NCBI GenBank assembly: GCA_963796705.1
Contig: CAWCMK010000004.1
Location: 496,001 to 560,000 of the forward strand
Length of the DNA: 64,000 nt
From: VRUE01 sp963796705
GTDB taxonomy: Bacteria; Actinomycetota; Thermoleophilia; Solirubrobacterales; 70-9
Direction of reading: 5' to 3'
Shown piece by piece: positions 26,537-34,960 of this stretch; the stretch's first letter is position 1, and each line of letters opens with the position of its first letter. The notes beneath the pieces were generated by a model. That model did not search any database. It saw nothing but the letters and a program-made list of their open reading frames with translations, and was not told the origin of the DNA. The position numbers and the translations under genes are program-made.

Positions 26537-27862
26537 ATGGCGAAGATCGGGACTAGGAGGGAACCTCGCTTGATGCGGCCTGGCCGTCTGGCGAACTGGG
26601 TTAGCAGCGTGCTATTTGGCGAGCGGCTGTATAGGTTGGTCGGCGTGTCATCCGGCAGCGTTCGACGTGCAGGTAGATCAGTGGCTTTCAGTTCGCTGGT
26701 CGGGGCCATCCTGCTCGCCGGCTTCAGCCCAAACGCCGCCACTGCAGCAGCCCGGACGCAGGCGAACAGCCCTCGTGCTTCCACAGGCCCGCGCGCCCCG
26801 ACCGGCAAGGAGCGCGTGCGCAGCGCGGTCAGCTACCTCTCCCTGGGTCGCGCCCGGCTCAACATCGTCTCCCGCCACCGGCCCGGTGTGCATTGGGGCG
26901 GCCGTACCGTTCACTGGTACGTGGGCGCCGGAGCCAGGGGGCGGCTGAGGCGTGTGTCAATGGGGCGCACTCGTGAAAACACGCCCGGCGTGACCCGGAT
27001 GACCGCGGTGATCATGCTGCCGCAGGCCGGCCGCTTTCGGTTCGCCGCCTGCTTCAGCGCCCCAAAACAGGTTGCGCTCGGTCTCGGCAGCTCACATGGC
27101 CCCTGCGGGGCCCACCACTTTCGAGGACCGGCCACCTCGCCATACATCGGGAGCGGTGTAGCTCCCGTCGGCTATCCGGGACCGGGCGCGGTTGCCGCCG
27201 CCAGCGGCTACCTCGGCCGCCGCGCCGGCTACACCTCCTTTGCCGTCATCGACAGCGAGGGGCGGATGAGCGGCAAGCATCTGCACCGCACCTTCGTCAG
27301 TGCCAGCGTCGTCAAGGCAATGTTGCTGGTCGCCGACCTGCGAAAGCTGGCGGCCCAGCATCGTGGCCTCGACGGCAGCCGATCGCTCCTGGACCCGATG
27401 ATCCAGGTCTCCGACAACAACGCCGCGACCGCGGTCTGGGAACGGGTCGGTGACCCCCGGCTGCGGGCGCTGGCGCGGCGGGCAGGGATGACCGACTTCT
27501 CGATCCAGGGCATCTGGGCCAATGCCCAGATCAGCGCCGCCGACCAGGCCCGCTATTTCTTCGAGATGGAAAGCCTGATCCCACGCCACTTCCGCCACTT
27601 CGCCGACCACCTTCTCTCCCACATCGCCGGCTATGAGAGCTGGGGGATTCCCGCAGTTGCCCGGCCGCGCGGCTGGACCGTCTTCTTCAAGGGCGGCTGG
27701 CGCGGGACCGGGCGCGGACAGCTCGTCCACCAGATCGCCCGGCTCCAGCGGCCGCGCGAGCGGGTGGCGATCGCTGTGATGACCGACGGCGACCCCTCGA
27801 TGGGCTACGGGATCGACACCATCCAGGGCGTGGCGGGGCGCCTGCTGCGGGGCCGGCCCTGA
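26537..27862 (+). CDS. exported serine hydrolase, class A beta-lactamase fold
   Basis: 441 residues. A long basic N-terminus precedes a hydrophobic segment (VAFSSLVGAILLAGFSPNAA) that anchors or exports the protein. An uncharacterised middle domain follows, then a penicillin-binding fold. The catalytic SxxK is SASVVK (about residue 255), the second motif is SDN (QVSDNNAAT), and the third is KGGW where lactamases have KTG. The active site therefore looks functional, though hydrolysis of beta-lactams is not implied; peptidoglycan or other amides or esters are possible. It stands alone downstream of a gene remnant. Confidence 0.8.
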   Translation: MAKIGTRREPRLMRPGRLANWVSSVLFGERLYRLVGVSSGSVRRAGRSVAFSSLVGAILLAGFSPNAATAAARTQANSPRASTGPRAPTGKERVRSAVSYLSLGRARLNIVSRHRPGVHWGGRTVHWYVGAGARGRLRRVSMGRTRENTPGVTRMTAVIMLPQAGRFRFAACFSAPKQVALGLGSSHGPCGAHHFRGPATSPYIGSGVAPVGYPGPGAVAAASGYLGRRAGYTSFAVIDSEGRMSGKHLHRTFVSASVVKAMLLVADLRKLAAQHRGLDGSRSLLDPMIQVSDNNAATAVWERVGDPRLRALARRAGMTDFSIQGIWANAQISAADQARYFFEMESLIPRHFRHFADHLLSHIAGYESWGIPAVARPRGWTVFFKGGWRGTGRGQLVHQIARLQRPRERVAIAVMTDGDPSMGYGIDTIQGVAGRLLRGRP

Positions 27863-28012
27863 GGGCCCGCCCTGGGCTCGGCCTGCGGCTGTGCAGCCGG
27901 CTGCGTTAGATGCGATCGTCCGGGGGGAACGCACCTCTGGTCATCGCACTTGACTTTCATCCGTCGCGCGAAGAGGACCGGCGGCTGAGGTCGCGCTTTC
28001 CGGACTCGCGTC

Positions 28013-28365
28013 ATGGCCGCCTCAATCCCGAGTCCCGCCTCCAGCGGTTTGCATCTGGGGCCGTTCGAAATCCACGTCGATGGGGTTGATGTACGTGATC
28101 GGACTTGCCGCGGCCGTTCTGATTGCGATTCGACGTTGAGAGGCGCCGGGCGGCTCGCGTGCGCCGGACTACGACCTGGCGTTGTGCGGCTTCCCCGCCG
28201 GCTGATCGGCGGGCGCCTCTACTTCGACCTGACCAGCAGCGGCGAAGTGCCGGCCCACTGGTGGGGGCCGTTCGCGGGTTTGGGAGGAGGCATGGGGATC
28301 TTGGGTGGGATCGCGCTGGGAAGCGCGGTCGGGCTATGGCGTCTGCGCCGCGCCGGAGTTTCCGC
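28013..28365 (+). pseudogene. lgt: decayed prolipoprotein diacylglyceryl transferase
   Basis: Across three frames this reads as the N-terminal third of Lgt: ASIPSPASSGLHLGPFEIHVDGV, then after a one-base shift MYVIGLAAAVLIAIRR, then PDYDLALCGFPAG, then after another shift RLIGGRLYFDLTSSGEVPAHWW and GGGMGILGGIALGSAVG. The order and spacing match Lgt, including the GGRLY and GGMGILGG motifs. The catalytic-loop and later helices are absent. At least three indels separate the pieces, so no enzyme can be made. A functional lgt must be elsewhere, since lipoproteins are encoded nearby. Confidence 0.75.
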
Positions 28366-28504
28366 CGATGATCGGTGGTGCGACCGGCGGCCGCGCCTTG
28401 CGAAACCAGCGCCGGTCGACTTCGAACCCGGCGTTGCGGCTGCAGCGCACTGGCTGATCGCTGTAGATTGGCTTCGACGTCTGGGTAAACCGGCAGGAGG
28501 GCCG

Positions 28505-28762
28505 ATGGGATCGATTCTGGTTCGGATGGAGACCACCAAGGGGGCCGATGCGAGCGATCTGCTCGACCGACTGAGACGCCGGTTCTTCATAACGGAGCCC
28601 CACGGTCTCGGCCAGTTCGAGATCACGGTCGAATTCGTCCCGGACCTCGAGGCGGCCCGCGAGCGGGTAGGGCGTGCGGCTGAACGGATCGACCCAAACT
28701 GGGGAGATTTGGTGCACTTCGTTGCCGGGGATCGGAAACGGATCGCCCCTCCTCTGCTTTGA
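28505..28762 (+). CDS. small hypothetical protein
   Basis: 85 residues with a strong ribosome site (AGGAGG, 28495-28500) before ATG 28505. The protein is charged and soluble (SILVRMETTKGADASDLLDR, then AARERVGRAAERIDPNWGD), with an apparent beta-alpha-beta pattern. Family not recognised. It lies just after the decayed lgt and before a hairpin that may terminate it. Confidence 0.55.
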   Translation: MGSILVRMETTKGADASDLLDRLRRRFFITEPHGLGQFEITVEFVPDLEAARERVGRAAERIDPNWGDLVHFVAGDRKRIAPPLL

Positions 28763-28849
28763 TCGCACCTGAACAGGCCTCCCAAACCCGTTCAGTCATC
28801 CCACAAGAGGCCCCTCGTCTTGCCCCGGGGGGTCTTCACCGCGGGTAGA

Positions 28850-28902
28850 GCCACGGATCCTGCTGCGGTCAACCGCTTCTACCGTGGCTGATCGCCTTTT
28901 TT
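28850..28902 (+). terminator. possible Rho-independent terminator
   Basis: GCCACGG at 28850-28856 pairs with CCGTGGC at 28882-28888. The loop contains a second hairpin (GCGGT/ACCGC), and a run of six T follows at 28897. It lies about 90 bases after the stop of the 85-residue gene. Beyond it, up to 29081, I see no gene. Confidence 0.35.
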
Positions 28903-29081
28903 CAAGGTTGAAAAGCAGCACGAGAGTGGGTGGCACTCAGTTGCCGACATCGTTATGGCGCACAGTCCGCGGCAGGCAGTCGCAAATGCCTGCGACGGCC
29001 CAGGTTCCTATCGCGCTCGCTCTGAGGAGGCCAACTTGTGCATTTCTGGGTGCCCGCCTGGGGACCGCCAGAAGTGGTCGG

Positions 29082-29333
29082 CTAGTTTTTCCGGCGCCAG
29101 GGTGCCCCGGCCCGCCTGGGGGCGGAGCGCATCGCGCAGAAGCCCTGGTATTCCCCGCCCGCCTGCACCGCGACCCGGGTCCGCTCAATCGCCTGCGATT
29201 CGCTGTAGGCGTGCAGAGAGACGACGAACTGATGCGTCTCACTCGCACCGTTCCTCAGAGCAGCCGCACAGTTGTGCCTGTCGGCCAGCGGCGTTATCCC
29301 CGCCGCTGAGAGCAGTTCCCCGGCTCGAAGCAT
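29082..29333 (-). CDS. hypothetical protein
   Basis: 83 residues, MLRAGELLSAAGITPLAD..., with a Cys-His pair (DRHNCAAAL) and a balanced middle (THQFVVSLHAYSESQAIERTRVAV). The composition is like a real protein until the last 20 residues, which become Arg/Pro-rich. It may be the start of a gene whose 3' part has decayed, as other genes in this zone have. Function unknown. Confidence 0.35.
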   Translation of the reverse strand: MLRAGELLSAAGITPLADRHNCAAALRNGASETHQFVVSLHAYSESQAIERTRVAVQAGGEYQGFCAMRSAPRRAGAPWRRKN

Positions 29334-29397
29334 GCCTGGATGCTTAGCGAACGAGGATGATCGTTTGCAGGTAGGAGACCGGTTCCATTGACGAAGC

Positions 29398-30183
29398 TCA
29401 GGCGTCGATCGTGGCCGTGCGCCAGGCGCCGAGTGATATCAGGGCGGCGAGCCAGACCACAACCACGATCAGCGCCGTTGGGGCGGACATAGTTACGGTC
29501 GTCCCGTGCATCCCGCCGCCGAGGTCGACGGGGCTAAAATGGACGAGGGCCTGACTGAGGACCGCCCTGCGCGAACCTCCCAGCGAACTGATGTTGGCGA
29601 GGATCGGGCTGGCGATGAGCTGCCACCCAATCAGCACGGTGAGCGCCACGGTTCTCGAGGCGGTGAGCGAGGCGAAACCGACCGCGACCAGGCAGATCGC
29701 GCCTGTGGAGAGCAGGGTGAAGCCGAGCCCTTCGAGAAGCAGGTTGGCGCCGGGCGTTGGCGAGCCGGAAGCGAAGACGAAGGTCCCCGCGATGAGGAGC
29801 GCGTAGCCGGCAGCGCTGACCAGCCAACAGAGTCCCAGCGCAGCGGGCAGGCGCGAGGCAAACAGCGCCAGCCGCGAGCGGCCGGTGGCGACCAGGTCGC
29901 GAAAGACGCCGGAGGCGACGTCGGCGGCGCCAGACTCGACTCCGATCAGGATCGCCGCGAGGGGGCCGAAGAAGACCGCCAGCAGGCGCAGCGCGTCGGG
30001 GTAACAGCCGATGCCCCCGGCCGGCGCGTATTTGGTGGGATCCGAGGAGTGCTGGATCGCCCGGACGACGAAGAAGGCGAGCAGCGGCCCGAGGGCCAGG
30101 ACCAGCGCCCAGATCAGCGTGCTTCGCTTTTTGCGCAGCTTCAGGAAGTCGGCCTTCGTCATGCGAAGCGCAAGCGCCGTCAT
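29398..30183 (-). CDS. ABC-2 family transporter permease
   Basis: 261 residues with six hydrophobic segments (for example LIWALVLALGPLLAFFVVRAI, LAALISLGAW) and the extracellular loop pattern of ABC-2 exporters. The N-terminus TKADFLKLRKKRSTLIWALV is typical. Its ATG overlaps the TGA of the upstream ATPase gene (4 bases), so the two form one exporter. Substrate unknown; drugs, lipids or peptides are typical. Confidence 0.85.
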   Translation of the reverse strand: MTALALRMTKADFLKLRKKRSTLIWALVLALGPLLAFFVVRAIQHSSDPTKYAPAGGIGCYPDALRLLAVFFGPLAAILIGVESGAADVASGVFRDLVATGRSRLALFASRLPAALGLCWLVSAAGYALLIAGTFVFASGSPTPGANLLLEGLGFTLLSTGAICLVAVGFASLTASRTVALTVLIGWQLIASPILANISSLGGSRRAVLSQALVHFSPVDLGGGMHGTTVTMSAPTALIVVVVWLAALISLGAWRTATIDA

Positions 30184-31145
30184 CCGGCCACCTCGGTAGC
30201 CCCGGCCCCTCCGTCGGGTGTCTCCTCGAGGCGGGCGGTGACCTCGAGGAAACGCTGCTCGAGGCTCTGGCGCGCTGGTTCGAGGCGCGAGACGCCGACC
30301 CCGGCACCAACCAGGGCCGCGTTCAGCTGCGTCGCCGTGCCCGCCTCGCCCGTCAGCACCACGCGCAGCTCCCCCGCGGAGCGATGGGCCTCGCGCACCA
30401 GCGCACTTCCCCGAAGCGTGCGCAGCGCCAGCTCGACGTCGTCGACACCGAGGATCAGCTCCTGGCGGGCACCGCTCGAGGAGAGCTCGGCGATCGAGCC
30501 CTGGGTGACGATCCTGCCGCGGTCGACGATCGCGGCCGCGTCGCAGACCTTTTCCACCTCGTCGAGCAGGTGGGAAGAGAGAAAGACCGCGCGTCCCTCC
30601 TGCTCGACCATTGAGCGGATCATCGAGCGGAACTCCTGCATGCCGGCCGGGTCAAGGCCGTTGGTCGGCTCGTCGAGGATCAGGAGCTTCGGGTCGGCCA
30701 GCAGACAGCGTGCCACACCGAGGCGCTGGCGCATGCCGAGCGAGTAGCGCTTGACCTTCTCGCCGGCGCGTTCGGCAAGGCCGACGCGGGCCAGGGCCCC
30801 ATCGATCCTGCCCTCCGCCCGGGGCCCCCGCGCCGCGGCAATCACCAGCAGGTTCTCGCGACCGCTGAGGTGCAGATGAAAACGCGGCTCCTCGACGATC
30901 GCGCCAACCGACCCCAGGGCCTCGCCGCGATCGGCCGGAACCGGGTGGCCGAGGAGGCTCATCTCTCCAGCGCTGGGGTGGGTGAGGCCAAGCAGCAGCC
31001 GAATCAGGGTCGTCTTACCGGCGCCGTTTGGCCCAAGGAAGCCGAAGGCGACCCCTTCGGGCACGCTCAGATCGACACCGTCAAGCGCGGTGCGCGGGCC
31101 GAAGCGCTTGGTCAGGCCGATGGTCTCGATTGCCTGCAGGGACAT
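30180..31145 (-). CDS. ABC transporter ATP-binding protein
   Basis: About 321 residues from ATG at 31145. Walker A GPNGAGKTTLIR (about 40), signature YSLGMRQRLGVARCLL (about 138), Walker B LLILDEPTNGLDPAGM and H-loop SSHLLDEV are all intact. The C-terminal extension (about 225-320) is the regulatory region common to drug-type exporters. Paired with the permease at 29398 by a 4-base overlap. The 199 bases upstream to 31345 hold no other gene I can support. Confidence 0.9.
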   Translation of the reverse strand: MSLQAIETIGLTKRFGPRTALDGVDLSVPEGVAFGFLGPNGAGKTTLIRLLLGLTHPSAGEMSLLGHPVPADRGEALGSVGAIVEEPRFHLHLSGRENLLVIAAARGPRAEGRIDGALARVGLAERAGEKVKRYSLGMRQRLGVARCLLADPKLLILDEPTNGLDPAGMQEFRSMIRSMVEQEGRAVFLSSHLLDEVEKVCDAAAIVDRGRIVTQGSIAELSSSGARQELILGVDDVELALRTLRGSALVREAHRSAGELRVVLTGEAGTATQLNAALVGAGVGVSRLEPARQSLEQRFLEVTARLEETPDGGAGATEVAG

Positions 31146-31344
31146 CAGCCGGGAACCTATTGGCCGCAACTAAAGATCGAGTGCGTCCGCGTAGAGGGAG
31201 CGCCTGGACGCTGAACCGGCACATTCCCGCCTCGGAGGGGACCGCAACGCACGACCGCCTCGAGCCTCTCGCGATCGGCAACGAAGCGGGCCAGGCAAGC
31301 GCAAGCTGGCCGGGGCTTCAGCTTGCGGTGCAACGATGGTCCCG

Positions 31345-31692
31345 ATGAGCACGCCTGTAACTGGGCAAGGGAGGCCGCGACTGCGCGGGGTCATTCACCA
31401 GTACGCCTTCTTCGTCTCGCTGCCGATCGGAATCGCGCTGGTCCTCTCGGCGTCGACCTGACCGCCGCGGGCGCCGCGGCGATCTACGCAGCCGCGGTTT
31501 CGGCCCTGCTCGGGGTCAGCGCGCTCTATCACCGCGTGACCTGGCACCCGGCCGCGCGGCGACGAATGCGAGCGCTGGATCACTCGATGATCCTTGTCCT
31601 GATCGCCGCCAGCTACACCGCCTTGGCGCTGCTAATCCTCCGGGGCGCCTTGGCGGAGGCGATCCTGATCGCGATCTGGGCGGCGGTGGGGC
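31345..31692 (+). pseudogene. hemolysin III / PAQR family membrane protein, frameshifted and truncated
   Basis: From ATG 31345 the frame reads GVIHQYAFFVSLPIGIALVL, a normal HlyIII N-terminal helix, then stops at 31459. A second frame continues AAAIYAAAVSALLGVSALYHRV, WHPAARRRMRALDHSMILVLIAASYTALALLIL, with the family's LYHR and LDHS motifs, and ends at about ILIAIWAAVG. The last three helices are missing. The truncation point coincides with the end of a lipoprotein fragment on the other strand. Confidence 0.65.
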
Positions 31693-31790
31693 GTGCTGTT
31701 GTTGCTGCTCCCACAGCCCGAGAGCAGAGCGCCGATCAGTACTAGAGCTCCGATCGGCCCACCGACGAGCAAGCGACTGGTCGTCTGCAA
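31690..31790 (-). pseudogene. lipoprotein N-terminal fragment
   Basis: A TTG start at 31790, preceded by GGGAGA, begins LQTTSRLLVGGPIGALVLIGALLSGC, a lipoprotein signal with the lipobox LSGC, then GSSNNST. After about 33 residues the frame enters the antisense of the hemolysin III fragment and becomes Arg-rich. The body of the lipoprotein has therefore been lost at a junction near 31690. Confidence 0.45.
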
Positions 31791-31800
31791 GGCGTTCTCC

Positions 31801-31993
31801 CTATCTCTCCGTTTGGGCGCTTCCGGGCGGAGCTTCGCCGATCGCGGCAGGGAAGTCAATCTGGCTGAGCGCTCCGTCTCCACCCACACCCTGCCCGCTG
31901 CGCACCTCATAACTGTCGAAGATGGACTGGAGGCGGCCAAGCTCGAAGGCCTTGGTTGTGGATCAGGTGGCGCACGATCAGGCCTTCTCTGTG
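31801..31993 (-). pseudogene. gene remnant upstream of the lipoprotein fragment
   Basis: Two adjoining minus-strand frames read protein-like: REGLIVRHLIHNQ, then after a one-base shift AFELGRLQSIFDSYEVRS and DGALSQIDFPAAIGEAPPGS to TAG at 31801. The stop lies 10 bases before the lipoprotein TTG start, so the two were probably once an operon. Family not recognised. Confidence 0.4.
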
Positions 31994-32203
31994 TAATGAG
32001 CGCTAGGAGTAGCCAGATGCGGTCACGCCGCTAATCAGAAGTGTGTGTAACCGAACCGGCTCATAGAGATCGGAACTAAGTTCCGGTCAGCGCGGACCCC
32101 AGACTCGTCAGTTGAGTTGCAATAGGATTGACAGCCCCCGGGAGTGGCAAGATAATCGCGCCTGAGATCGGCGAACATTGGCCGCAGGCCAGGCAAGCCA
32201 GGG

Positions 32204-32725
32204 ATGAAGGAGCTGCCGGTGAGGAAGCTAAGGAGGAATACGAGGAGGGTCGCGGCGCTTCTCCTGATCGCCGCCGTTTCGCTCTCTGGGGCCTCTCTCT
32301 TCGTGGCGGGCGCGGGTGCCAAAGGCAAGAACATCAAGCTGACCGGCCTCGTGGTCGGCAAGATCAAGTCCCCTAAGGGACCTAATAGTTGCCGCCCCTA
32401 TCCGAGTAAGGTCTCCTTGCTCAAGGGGAATCAAAATGTGGGCACCTTCCGCTTCGGGAGTTGCGTTTTGGGGACCCTGAACACCGGGTATTCGGGCACG
32501 GCCACGCTCCGGGTGGGCAGTCTTACGGGCAAGCACCAACTGAGCCTGGTCTGTCGCGCGGAACCCCCGAACTTCACCGCGTCCAAGTGCGACGAGGGAG
32601 CGGTCCGCACCGGGCCCCCCACATTCCTGGAGGAGACATTCCGCGTCGACGCATCCAAGCTCCCGACCAATCACGGCGCGCGGTTCGGGGTGGTCTTGAA
32701 TTCCCGGATGCATCCACAGCCTTAG
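32204..32725 (+). CDS. exported hypothetical protein
   Basis: 173 residues with a basic start (KLRRNTRR) and signal segment VAALLLIAAVSLSGASLFVAGAGA. The mature part is a beta-rich domain with paired cysteines (SCRPYPSKVSLLKG; VCRAEPPNF; SKCDEGAV), consistent with a disulfide-bonded secreted protein. A GTG start at 32219 is possible. No family recognised. It is the one intact exported protein in the decayed stretch 28-33 kb. Confidence 0.65.
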   Translation: MKELPVRKLRRNTRRVAALLLIAAVSLSGASLFVAGAGAKGKNIKLTGLVVGKIKSPKGPNSCRPYPSKVSLLKGNQNVGTFRFGSCVLGTLNTGYSGTATLRVGSLTGKHQLSLVCRAEPPNFTASKCDEGAVRTGPPTFLEETFRVDASKLPTNHGARFGVVLNSRMHPQP

Positions 32726-33163
32726 GCAATATGAGCCGAGCTTAACCTGGTCCGGCTCATGGACCCCACTCCCGCGTTGACACTCACCTGACGTAGATCG
32801 CTCGGAGGCCGAGGAGGGACGAAGCCCCGACGAAGGCATCCCAGGCGAGCCGCAGGATGGCCGCTCGACCACCAAGGAAATCGCCCTCGATTCAGAGCTC
32901 TGGGAACCGCTCCTTCGCTGCGCCGCTCAGAGGGATCGGATCGGCGGTGATTACAGGCGCGGTCTTTGGCTGCTCCCCGCGTGTAACGCGAAGCTGGCTG
33001 AAGCGGCCAACTGGGGAGGGAGTGGCGTGGGTTGGCCCACCGAGAACGGATTGAAAGCCCCCGGTTCCCAATCCAACTGGGGCTTCTCTGTTGGGAGGCG
33101 AAGTCTTCAAGGCGACCCGCCCCGCGCGAACTGAACGGCTGCTGTTTGTAGGTCGGCGGCCCC
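32726..33163. other. non-coding stretch with a hairpin
   Basis: No frame here looks like a real protein. AAGCCCC at 33055-33061 and GGGGCTT at 33079-33085 form a 7-bp hairpin that, on the minus strand, lies about 80 bases after the stop of the gene at 33164 and is followed by a short T run. It could end that transcript; evidence is weak. Confidence 0.3.
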
Positions 33164-33922
33164 TTAGTTCGTCCCGAGGATGTCGAGCTGCGGGTTGGAG
33201 AAGGTAATCCCGCTCCCGGTTTTGCACATCCCCTCAAGCGGGATCGCGCCGTAGTTGCGGGTGATCGGGGACGCCGGCGCAACCTGGTTGAGGCCCCCGC
33301 CAATCCCTTCCACCGGGAAGGAGGAAAATTCCGCCTGTTTGGTGGCGGCGGCGCCTTTTCCTTCTCCGTGGACAAGCGCGACGCCGATCACCGATTCAAA
33401 GCTGAATTCTTTGAGATTGGCCGGGGGGTTTTCCACCAGAACCGCCGCCGCCTGCCTTTCGCCTTCACAGCTCGCCTTGAAGCTGATCGTGATCGCTCCG
33501 ATCAGCTGGTCAACCTGACCGGCCGGCTGCGTGTAGGAGCCAAGCGGGATGACGGCTGGTTCAGTGGCGCTGAATTCGACCTGGGTGCTGGCATTCAGTC
33601 TCGCCATTACCTGCGTAAACGGGGTGCTAGGCGCGTTGATGTTCGAGCCGGTGACTGTGTTGGCGGCGATGCTGCCACCGGTCACAGCGCCATTCTTGAT
33701 GGCGGCTGTGGTGACGGCGCCCTTCTTGATCTTCGCTGCGGTGACGGCACCCTTCTTGATTTTCGCTGCGCTCACCGCATTCTTCTTGAGCTGCTTGCTG
33801 CCTACCGAGTTCTTGGCGAGCTTGGCGGCGGCAAATGCAGCGCCACCGCCCAGCAACAAGAAAAGGCAGAGCGTTGAGATCACATTGGCGTAGGTGAGCT
33901 TGCTCCGGATCTTCCTTGTCAA
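33164..33922 (-). CDS. exported protein with KNSVGSKQLKKNAV-type repeats (copy 1)
   Basis: 252 residues. The N-terminus SKLTYANVISTLCLFLLLGGGAA is a signal anchor shared with two paralogues at 34379 and 47062. Residues 35-95 are short tandem units of 8-10 residues (KNSVGSKQLKKNAV, SAAKIKKGAV, TAAKIKKGAV, TTAAIKNGAV), probably forming an elongated beta-helical or coiled stalk. The C-terminal 150 residues are a compact domain with two cysteines. Probably surface-exposed. Function unknown; the N-terminal and repeat parts are conserved between copies while the heads differ. Confidence 0.75.
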   Translation of the reverse strand: MTRKIRSKLTYANVISTLCLFLLLGGGAAFAAAKLAKNSVGSKQLKKNAVSAAKIKKGAVTAAKIKKGAVTTAAIKNGAVTGGSIAANTVTGSNINAPSTPFTQVMARLNASTQVEFSATEPAVIPLGSYTQPAGQVDQLIGAITISFKASCEGERQAAAVLVENPPANLKEFSFESVIGVALVHGEGKGAAATKQAEFSSFPVEGIGGGLNQVAPASPITRNYGAIPLEGMCKTGSGITFSNPQLDILGTN

Positions 33923-34378
33923 GGCGGGCTCCTAGATCGGTTGGTGGCTGAGCTGGCCAGCCCCCGCATCTAACGGGCTAGCTCGGACGGAGCGCAACTC
34001 GACGCCAGCAGACATGGGGCCGCGGCCGTGCGTGGGACGGATCCTCAGGCCACCCCCGTTACGAGGAGCCCTGCCCTTGGCCATTTGGCGCACCGGTGTC
34101 GCGCTGATGCAACTTCTCGTCGCGCACATTGGCTTCTGGTTATCCAAAGCGGGAAGTCGTAAGAGAGCTGCTCAGACCGCGCCCGCCCATCTGGCGTCGC
34201 GTAGTTGTCGAAGTTGTGGCCGAGCTCGTGCAGGGACGTTTTCCGGAGCTCGATCGTCGGTTCAAATCAATTCGGGCAGCGGCCTGGAGACTGCAGGCCG
34301 GCGGACTGGCGGAGCCCGGTAGCTGAGACTAAATTAGGGTCCAGCCCGTTGGGGAACTCGAATTCGGGGGGTGAGGAG
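33923..34378. other. intergenic region between divergent repeat-protein genes
   Basis: 456 bases without a supported gene. The minus strand at about 34150-34280 reads TIELRKTSLHELGHNFDNYA, which contains an HExxH zinc-protease-like motif, but the frame has no start and degrades after about 30 residues. It may be a relic. Promoters for the two divergent repeat-protein genes should lie here; I could not pick them with confidence. AAATTAGGGT before the 34379 gene is the most AT-rich part. Confidence 0.35.
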
Positions 34379-34960
34379 ATGAGGAAGCGCGGCGGCAGAC
34401 TGACATATGCGAACGCTGTCTCGACGATCTGCCTGTTCATCTTGCTCGGTGGCGGAGCCGCCTTCGCCGCGGCACAGCTGGGCAAGAACTCGGTAGGTAG
34501 CAAGCAGCTGAAGAAGAATGCCGTGACCACAGCCAAGCTCAGAAACGGCGCCATCGTAAACTCGAAGATCGCCGACGGAGCCGTCAGTGGCGCCAAGGTC
34601 GCCGGCGGCTCGCTGACCGGTGCCGACATCGACCAGGCGACTCTGACCTCGGTGCGGGCCTCAAATGTCCTGGCCATATCGGTCGACGCCAATTGCGCGC
34701 CGACCGGCGCCTTGCTGGCGGGCGTCTCTGCCGAACGGACTTCCGAAGGCGTTTGCAAGTTCACCTTCCCCAACCCGGTGGCGAGTTGCGCGACGACGGC
34801 TAGCGTCCATCTTCGGCTACTGCCCAACGACATCGTCCTTGCCGGGGAACGCACCGTGCAAATCAGCACCGTGAGCAGCACGCCGAACATCCTCACAACG
34901 GCGAGCTACCTCGCCGGCACCAAGCGCGACCTGCCCTTCGACATGGTGCTCGTCTGCTGA
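34379..34960 (+). CDS. exported protein with KNSVGSKQLKKNAV-type repeats (copy 2)
   Basis: 193 residues from ATG 34379, chosen for its ribosome site GTGAGGAG. Starts MRKRGGRLTYANAVSTICLF, closely matching copy 1, then KNSVGSKQLKKNAVTTAKLR and GAIVNSKIADGAVSGAKVAG repeats. The C-terminal domain (about 110 residues) has three cysteines (DANCAPTG, GVCKFTF, ASCATT) and differs from copy 1. The stop overlaps the ATG of the alpha/beta hydrolase (TGATG), so the two are co-translated. Confidence 0.75.
   Translation: MRKRGGRLTYANAVSTICLFILLGGGAAFAAAQLGKNSVGSKQLKKNAVTTAKLRNGAIVNSKIADGAVSGAKVAGGSLTGADIDQATLTSVRASNVLAISVDANCAPTGALLAGVSAERTSEGVCKFTFPNPVASCATTASVHLRLLPNDIVLAGERTVQISTVSSTPNILTTASYLAGTKRDLPFDMVLVC

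Noticed and set aside
34129..34326. Plus-strand frame with RPRPPIWRRVVV resembling pRiA4b ORF-3 proteins
   Set aside because: Similarity stops after eight residues, and the opposite strand reads at least as well; not supported.
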